Positions 59,608 to 64,000 of a stretch of 64,000 nt of DNA are shown here, piece after piece. The position numbers and the translations under genes are program-made. Numbering within the stretch: position 1 is the stretch's first letter; each line of letters begins with the position of its first letter. The notes under the pieces were generated by a model. That model was given only the letters and a program-made list of their open reading frames with translations. It did not search any database and had not been told where the DNA came from. The DNA is from Streptomyces lincolnensis. GTDB taxonomy: Bacteria; Actinomycetota; Actinomycetes; Streptomycetales; Streptomycetaceae. Where the stretch lies: positions 241,250-305,249 of the forward strand of contig NZ_JAIHON010000011.1 of the NCBI RefSeq assembly GCF_021173675.1, read 5' to 3'.

Positions 59608-60165
59608 TCAGGCCACGCCCAGACCCTCCAGCACCACGGCGCCCGGCAGTTCGGCGAACGCCTTCCCCGGCACCAGCAGCTTGCCGCGCCGCCGGCCGCT
59701 GCCGACCAGGACGTACGGCAGGTCGACCACCGCGGAGTCCACCAACACCGGCCAGCCGTCGGGCAGTCCGAGCGGGGTGATGCCGCCGTACTCCATGCCG
59801 GTCTCCCCCGTCGCCGTGTCCATCGAGGCGAACGAGGCCTTGCGGGCGCCGAGTTGGCGGCGCACCACGCCGTTGACGTCGACCCGGGTGGTGGAGAGCA
59901 CCACGCAGGCCGCGAGACTGCTCTCCCCGCCGCGCTTGCCCGCGACGACCACACAGTTCGCCGACCGCTCCAGCAGCTCGCGCCCGTAGTGCTCCACGAA
60001 GGTGGCGGTGTCGGCCCACTCCGGTTCGGTGTCGACGTAGACGATCTGCTCGGCGGGGACGCTGCCGCTCCAGTGGCGTACGGCGTCGGCGACCGGGCGG
60101 GTCAGCTCGTCGAGGGCGTCGGGGGCAGGGGTGGCGTGGTCGAAGTGTCCGAGGGGTGCGTCCAT
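59608..60165 (-). CDS. YbaK/EbsC-family aminoacyl-tRNA deacylase
   Basis: A 185-residue protein of the YbaK/ProX editing fold. The conserved Lys is in VVAGKRGGESSLAACVV (about 70-86) and the GXXXP motif in YGGITPLGLPDGWPVLVD. It would hydrolyse mischarged tRNA, but the exact tRNA is unknown. TAGCGT lies six bases before ATG 60165, so the message is probably leaderless. It converges on the CDF gene with a two-base gap. Confidence 0.9.
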   Translation of the reverse strand: MDAPLGHFDHATPAPDALDELTRPVADAVRHWSGSVPAEQIVYVDTEPEWADTATFVEHYGRELLERSANCVVVAGKRGGESSLAACVVLSTTRVDVNGVVRRQLGARKASFASMDTATGETGMEYGGITPLGLPDGWPVLVDSAVVDLPYVLVGSGRRRGKLLVPGKAFAELPGAVVLEGLGVA

Positions 60166-60188
60166 GGCGGCACGCTAACAGGACCCGT

Positions 60189-60761
60189 TCAGTGCACGGC
60201 GGGCACCGAGACGGCCATGACCATCTCCATCGGCACCTCGCCCCGGTTTCCGTACGTGTGCGGGGTGTTGGCCTCGAAGGAGGCACTCGCGCCCGCGGGG
60301 ACGACATGCGCCACGCCGTCGACGGTGAGCGTGAGTTCGCCGACCGTGACATGGACGAGTTCGACCGTGCCGGTGGGGTGCGGGTCCGAGGGGCTGCTCT
60401 CGCCCGGCATGAGCCGCCAGTCCCACATCTCCAGCGGGCCCGGCGCCTCGGCGCCCGCCAGGAGCCGGTTGTAGCTGCCCGCGTCGGTGTGCCACAGCCG
60501 CACGGCCTGGTCGGCGGGGACGATGCGCACCTTCGGGCCCTGCTCGTAGTCGAGCAGCGTGGTGATGCTGATCCCGAGGGCGTCGCCGATCTTCACGACG
60601 GTGCCGAGGCTGGGGTTGGTCCGGGCCTGCTCGATCTGGATGAGCATGCCGCGGCTGACCCCGGCACGTGCGGCGAGCGCGTCCAGGGTGAAGCCCCGCT
60701 CGGTGCGCCAGCGCTTGACGTTGCGCGCCAGGGACTGGGTCAGCAGGTCGAGGTCCGACAC
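60189..60761 (-). CDS. XRE-family regulator with cupin domain
   Basis: A 190-residue regulator. The helix-turn-helix (about 12-65: NVKRWRTERGFTLDALAARAGVS, RGMLIQIEQARTNPSLGTV) is joined to a cupin domain (about 110-185: DPHPTGTVELVHVTVGELTLTV). Such proteins sense small metabolites, often controlling divergent transporters. GTG 60761 is chosen: GGACGTGAA precedes it and longer frames run into the EamA gene. It is divergent from an EamA exporter, with AATATTC direct repeats between them. Confidence 0.92.
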   Translation of the reverse strand: MSDLDLLTQSLARNVKRWRTERGFTLDALAARAGVSRGMLIQIEQARTNPSLGTVVKIGDALGISITTLLDYEQGPKVRIVPADQAVRLWHTDAGSYNRLLAGAEAPGPLEMWDWRLMPGESSPSDPHPTGTVELVHVTVGELTLTVDGVAHVVPAGASASFEANTPHTYGNRGEVPMEMVMAVSVPAVH

Positions 60762-60770
60762 TTCACGTCC

Positions 60771-60790
60771 AATATTCGCGTCAAATATTC
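60771..60790. promoter_or_regulatory. AATATTC direct repeat between regulator and exporter
   Basis: AATATTC occurs at 60771-60777 and 60784-60790 (13-bp spacing), A+T-rich in a G+C-rich genome. It is a candidate binding site for the XRE-cupin regulator. Confidence 0.45.
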
Positions 60791-60867
60791 TGTATGCAGC
60801 AGTGCAGTCGAATGAACTACGGTGGGCTGCACCCGATCGTTCACCGAACTGTACTGCGAGGCACCCC

Positions 60868-61725
60868 GTGACAGCACTCTTCGCCCTGGCCACGAGCCTG
60901 TTGTGGGGCCTGGCCGACTTCGGCGGCGGACTGCTGGCCCGGCGCACCCCGGCGCTGACGGTGGTCGTGGTCTCGCAGTCCATCGCGGCACTCGTGCTCG
61001 GCGCGATCGTCGTGGCCACCGGCGGCTGGAGCGAGGCCGGCGCCCAGCTGTGGTTCGCGGTCGCCGCCGGTCTGGTGGGCCCGGTCGCCCTGATCTGCTT
61101 CTACAAGGCGCTCGCGCTGGGCCCGATGGGCGTGGTCTCCCCGCTCGGCACCGTCGGCGTGGCCGTCCCGGTCGGCGTGGGCCTCGCCCTCGGCGAACGG
61201 CCCGGGGTGACGCAGGTCGCGGGGATCGCGGTCGCCGTCCTCGGGGTCGTCCTCGCGGGCGGACCGCAGCTGCGGGGCGCGCCCGTGCAGCGCCGGGCCA
61301 TCCTGCTCACGCTGGTCGCGGCCTTCGGCTTCGGCACCGTGTTCGCGCTCATCGCGGAGTCGTCGAGCACCGTCACCGGCCTGTTCCTGGCGCTGTTCGT
61401 GCAGCGCGTGGTCAACGTGGCGGTCGGCGGTCTCGCGCTGTACGCGTCCGTCCGGCGGGGCGGCGCGGCCGTTCCGGACGACGGCTTCCCGTGGCGCTCC
61501 CTGCCGGCGCTCGCCTTCGTCGGCCTCGCCGATGTCGCCGCGAACGGCACCTATGTGGTCGCCGCCCAGCACGGCCCGGTCACCGTGGCCGCCGTGCTCG
61601 CCTCGCTGTACCCGGTGGTGACCGCCCTGGCCGCGCGCGGCTTCCTCAGGGAGCGGCTGCGGGCGGTGCAGGCCGCGGGCGCGGGGCTCGCGCTGGTGGG
61701 CACGCTGCTGCTGGCGACCGGCTGA
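60868..61725 (+). CDS. EamA/DMT-family transporter
   Basis: A 285-residue membrane protein with ten short helices in two EamA repeats (about 3-135 and 145-284). Helix 1 has LLWGLADFGGG, and each repeat ends in a helix with GVVLAGGP or GLALVGTLLLA. It is probably an exporter of amino acids or metabolites. GTG 60868 is preceded by GCGAGGC. The divergent XRE-cupin protein probably controls it. Confidence 0.9.
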   Translation: MTALFALATSLLWGLADFGGGLLARRTPALTVVVVSQSIAALVLGAIVVATGGWSEAGAQLWFAVAAGLVGPVALICFYKALALGPMGVVSPLGTVGVAVPVGVGLALGERPGVTQVAGIAVAVLGVVLAGGPQLRGAPVQRRAILLTLVAAFGFGTVFALIAESSSTVTGLFLALFVQRVVNVAVGGLALYASVRRGGAAVPDDGFPWRSLPALAFVGLADVAANGTYVVAAQHGPVTVAAVLASLYPVVTALAARGFLRERLRAVQAAGAGLALVGTLLLATG

Positions 61726-61726
61726 C

Positions 61727-62521
61727 TCAGGACTCCGTGTCGACCTCGGCGAGCCGGGCCACCGCCGCCTCGTCCAGCGCCGCCAGCCTCGCCGCCGCCT
61801 CCTCGTCCAGCCCGGCCAGCGCCTGAAGCTGCTCGGGGGTCACCCCGTCGGGTATCGGCACCGGCGCCGGCGTCCTGAGCGGCGGCTGCCAGCCGTCGTC
61901 GGGAGTCCACCGCCGTACGACTCGGGCGGGCGCCCCCGCGACCACGGCGTGGTCCGGCACCGCGCCCCGGACGACGGCACCGGCGGCCACGACGACGTTC
62001 CGCCCGATCCGCGCCCCGGGCAGGATCACCGCCCCGGTCCCGATCCAGCACCCTGGGCCGATCTCCACCGGCTCCATCCGCGGCCACTGCTTGCCGATGG
62101 GCTCGTGGGGATCGTCGTAGGAGTGGTTGGTGGAGGTGACATAGACGTACGGCCCGAAGTAGCAGTCGCTGCCGATGGTCACCGTGGTGTCCGCGATGAC
62201 GTGGCTGCCGCGCCCCAGTACGACGCCGTCGCCGATGCGCAGGATCGGTTCCGGCCCGAGGTCGAGGTCGGGCATCAGACCCGCGGTCAGGGTGACCTGC
62301 TCGCCGACGATGCAGTGCGACCCCACGTGGATCCAGGGCTCGCCGAAGACCGTGCCGAGCGGGAAGGCCAGCCGGGTGTGGGCGCCCAGCGCGCCGAAGC
62401 GGAAGCGTCCCGGACGCTCGGCCGTGACGGAGCCCGTCCGCTGCACCCAGGCCCAGCCCGCGTGCACGCCCCGCTGCACCAGCCGGCGCCGCCATGATGA
62501 GAACGTGTTCTTCTTCGGCAC
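61727..62521 (-). CDS. hexapeptide-repeat acyltransferase (WbbJ-like)
   Basis: A 264-residue left-handed beta-helix protein. Hexapeptide repeats run over about 70-195 (VGSHCIVGEQVTL, IGDGVVLGRGSHVIADTTVTIG, PVEIGPGCWIGTGAVILPGARIG), with the acetyl-CoA-binding loop NHSYDDP supplying the catalytic His. The C-terminus (about 215-264) is an Ala/Leu/Glu-rich helix not usual in the family. It may acetylate a sugar or cell-wall precursor. TACGGT lies six bases before GTG 62521, so the message is probably leaderless. It converges on the EamA gene with one base between. Confidence 0.88.
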   Translation of the reverse strand: MPKKNTFSSWRRRLVQRGVHAGWAWVQRTGSVTAERPGRFRFGALGAHTRLAFPLGTVFGEPWIHVGSHCIVGEQVTLTAGLMPDLDLGPEPILRIGDGVVLGRGSHVIADTTVTIGSDCYFGPYVYVTSTNHSYDDPHEPIGKQWPRMEPVEIGPGCWIGTGAVILPGARIGRNVVVAAGAVVRGAVPDHAVVAGAPARVVRRWTPDDGWQPPLRTPAPVPIPDGVTPEQLQALAGLDEEAAARLAALDEAAVARLAEVDTES

Positions 62522-62629
62522 CCGCTCACCGTACTCAGGGCGCCCTCGGCCCATGGGATCGAGGGGCTGTGATCTACGCCCCACCGGGTGACGTACGGTG
62601 CGGTGGTACCCGAGGACGAGGAGAGGGCG

Positions 62630-63160
62630 ATGGGCGACAGGGCGTTGATCACGGGCATCGGCGGAAGAGAACCGGACATCCACGAAGAGGCCTTCGTCGC
62701 CCCCACGGCCTCCGTGATCGGTGACGTGACCCTGGAGGCGGGCGCCGGCATCTGGTACGGCGCGGTGGCCCGGGGCGACGTCGAGCGCATCCGCGTCGGC
62801 CCTCGAAGCAACATCCAGGACAACTGCACCCTGCACGCCGATCCCGGCTTCCCGGTCGTCATCGGCGCCCGCGTCTCGGTCGGCCACAACGCCGTCGTCC
62901 ACGGCGCGACCGTCGAGGACGACTGCCTGATCGGCATGGGCGCCACGGTCCTCAACGGCGCGGTGATCGGAGCGGGTTCGCTGGTGGCGGCCCAGGCACT
63001 GGTCCCGCAGGGCATGCGGGTCCCGCCGGGATCACTGGTGGCGGGCGTACCGGCCAAGGTCAAGCGGGAGCTGACGGAGGAGGAGCGCCAGGGCATCACC
63101 CTGAACGGCACGCTGTACGCGGACCTGGCCAAGGCGCACCAGGAGGTCCACGGTCAGTAG
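62630..63160 (+). CDS. gamma-carbonic anhydrase-like protein
   Basis: A 176-residue left-handed beta-helix protein of the gamma-CA/YrdA family. Zinc ligands are visible as His in CTLHADPG and the two His in VSVGHNAVVHG (about 85-95). IQDN and a Gln supply the active-site residues. It may be a carbonic anhydrase or a related acyl-CoA-binding protein; YrdA-like members often show little activity. ATG 62630 is preferred over a GTG 42 bases upstream by family length and the GAGAGGG site. The stop codon lies in the first unit of a 15-bp tandem repeat. Confidence 0.9.
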   Translation: MGDRALITGIGGREPDIHEEAFVAPTASVIGDVTLEAGAGIWYGAVARGDVERIRVGPRSNIQDNCTLHADPGFPVVIGARVSVGHNAVVHGATVEDDCLIGMGATVLNGAVIGAGSLVAAQALVPQGMRVPPGSLVAGVPAKVKRELTEEERQGITLNGTLYADLAKAHQEVHGQ

Positions 63161-63190
63161 GTCCACGCTCAGGAAGTGCACGGTCAGGAA
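63146..63190. repeat. 15-bp tandem repeat across the gamma-CA stop codon
   Basis: Three units: GTCCACGGTCAGTAG, GTCCACGCTCAGGAA and GTGCACGGTCAGGAA. The first ends with the stop codon TAG; in the other two the same place reads GAA. The units are in frame, so the copies without a stop would encode VHAQE and VHGQE. Confidence 0.93.
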
Positions 63191-63200
63191 GACGCGCCCG

Positions 63201-63845
63201 TCACTCCGCGGCCGCCACGGCCTGGGGTTCGGCCTCCCGCGGCGCGGCCTTCGCCGCCTTCCGCCTCAGGACCAGCATCGACGTGAGACCGACGAGCACC
63301 GCCGCCACCAGTCCCAGCCAGGAGAACCGCTTCAGCCACGACTCGGCGACGATCCCCACGTAGTAGATGACGGCCGTGGTGCCGCCCGCCCAGACGATCC
63401 CGCCCAGCACGTTGGCGATCAGGAACTTCCAGTACGGCATCCGCAGCACGCCGGCGAGCGGCCCCGCGAAGATCCGCAGCAGTGCGACGAACCGCCCGAA
63501 GAAGACGGCCCACATGCCCCACTTCTGGAAGGACCGCTCGGCCGTGGCGATGTGCCCCTCGCTGAAGTGCCTGGGGAACTTCTTCCCCAGCCACGCGAGC
63601 AACGGCCGCCCGCCCTTGCGGCCGATGGCGTAGCCGATGGAGTCACCGATGATCGCCCCGGCCGTGGCGCAGGCGCCGAGGACCACCGGGTCGATCCCCG
63701 CGTGCTGCGAGGACAGCAGCGCCGCCGAGACCAGGATGATCTCCCCGGGCAGCGGGATGCCCAGGCTTTCGAGGCCGATGACGAGCCCCACCAGGGCGTA
63801 GACGGCGGCCGCCGGCACCGTGTCGAGCCATTCCTGGACGTGCAA
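63201..63845 (-). CDS. DedA-family membrane protein
   Basis: A 214-residue membrane protein with five to six helices. Motifs are ESLGIPLPGE (about 28-37) and FFGRFVALLRIFAGPLAG (about 115-132), which contain the DedA E and R-x-x-R region. DedA proteins are now seen as lipid (undecaprenyl phosphate) flippases. The start is TTG 63845: GGGAGGAAC lies eight bases before it, whereas an ATG ten codons upstream has no ribosome site. A C-terminal Ala/Lys/Glu tail is cytosolic. Confidence 0.9.
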   Translation of the reverse strand: MHVQEWLDTVPAAAVYALVGLVIGLESLGIPLPGEIILVSAALLSSQHAGIDPVVLGACATAGAIIGDSIGYAIGRKGGRPLLAWLGKKFPRHFSEGHIATAERSFQKWGMWAVFFGRFVALLRIFAGPLAGVLRMPYWKFLIANVLGGIVWAGGTTAVIYYVGIVAESWLKRFSWLGLVAAVLVGLTSMLVLRRKAAKAAPREAEPQAVAAAE

Positions 63846-63879
63846 CGCCGGTTCCTCCCGATCACGTGCCTGCATTCCC

Positions 63880-64000
63880 GGCGTGGGGGCCGGGCGCGGG
63901 GCCCCCCCCGGGGACCCGAACGGGGGACCTAGGCGGCGACGGGGCCCCCCCCGCCGCCCGGGGGTTGGGGGCGGGGGTGCCCCGCACCGCGGTGCCGCCC
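63880..64000. other. low-complexity contig end
   Basis: The final stretch has runs of eight or more C and many G runs, unlike the rest. No gene was found. It may be sequencing or assembly error at a contig edge. Confidence 0.6.

Overview
The window is about 71-74% G+C by eye. It carries Streptomyces-type genes: an ECF41 sigma factor, several GntR/UTRA regulators, an SbcCD pair with actinobacterial layout, CNNM/CorC twins, a PhoD-type phosphatase with a twin-arginine signal, and many promoters whose -10 box sits 6-9 bases before the start codon. It is best read as a chromosomal contig of a Streptomyces or a close relative. No rRNA, tRNA, CRISPR array, prophage or intact insertion sequence was recognised.

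Layout. 1-6.3 kb is ordinary chromosome: the end of an FtsX-like ABC permease, a helical protein of unknown function, a GNAT acetyltransferase, two overlapping CNNM/CorC genes behind a structured leader, and an SGNH hydrolase. 6.3-20 kb is an accessory island. It holds a P450-ferredoxin-reductase operon, and a tightly overlapped operon of extradiol (VOC) dioxygenase, FAH-family hydrolase, flavin hydroxylase, acetoacetyl-CoA-synthetase-like ligase and DoxX protein. It also holds a TetR regulator and a DHA2 exporter. All three transcription units carry copies of one palindrome, TGATG-N4-CATCA, so they look like one regulon for oxidising and ring-cleaving a phenolic compound. Gene fragments lie in and around the island: DUF4326-like, SpoIIE phosphatase, SRPBCC, aldehyde dehydrogenase, GH59 and TetR. 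20-28 kb returns to chromosome: purB, a Mug-type glycosylase, an ABC exporter divergent from a two-component system, and a ROK protein.

28-41 kb holds a GntR regulator with its operator, sigJ (ECF41), an alpha/beta hydrolase behind a possible ECF41 promoter, a 1-kb degenerate repeat field, a MocR-type regulator, phoD, an ACT-GNAT fusion, a DUF885 metalloprotease and an SDR. A 156-bp minisatellite then leads to an orphan Imm21 protein and a rhodanese. 41-50 kb has an Lrp regulator, sbcC-sbcD, a YigZ protein, a SixA-like phosphatase, a CysS-like protein and an unusual HAD/endonuclease-exonuclease-phosphatase (EEP) fusion. The fusion is last in a row with an ABC importer (49.4-53.4 kb) divergent from a GntR gene with a clear palindrome between them; together they suggest uptake and dephosphorylation of an organophosphorus compound. 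54-64 kb has a CoA-binding protein, an APC permease, pobA, an ArsR/CDF metal pair, a YbaK protein, an XRE-cupin regulator divergent from an EamA exporter, two hexapeptide-repeat proteins and a DedA protein. The last ~120 bases are homopolymer-rich and look like a low-quality contig end.

The strongest candidates for something new are the TetR-controlled catabolic island with its shared operator, the HAD-EEP fusion tied to an ABC importer, the two intergenic repeat fields, the short tandem duplications placed on stop codons, and the large set of apparently leaderless genes. Coordinates were counted by hand from the sequence; family assignments are by motif recognition, not by database search.
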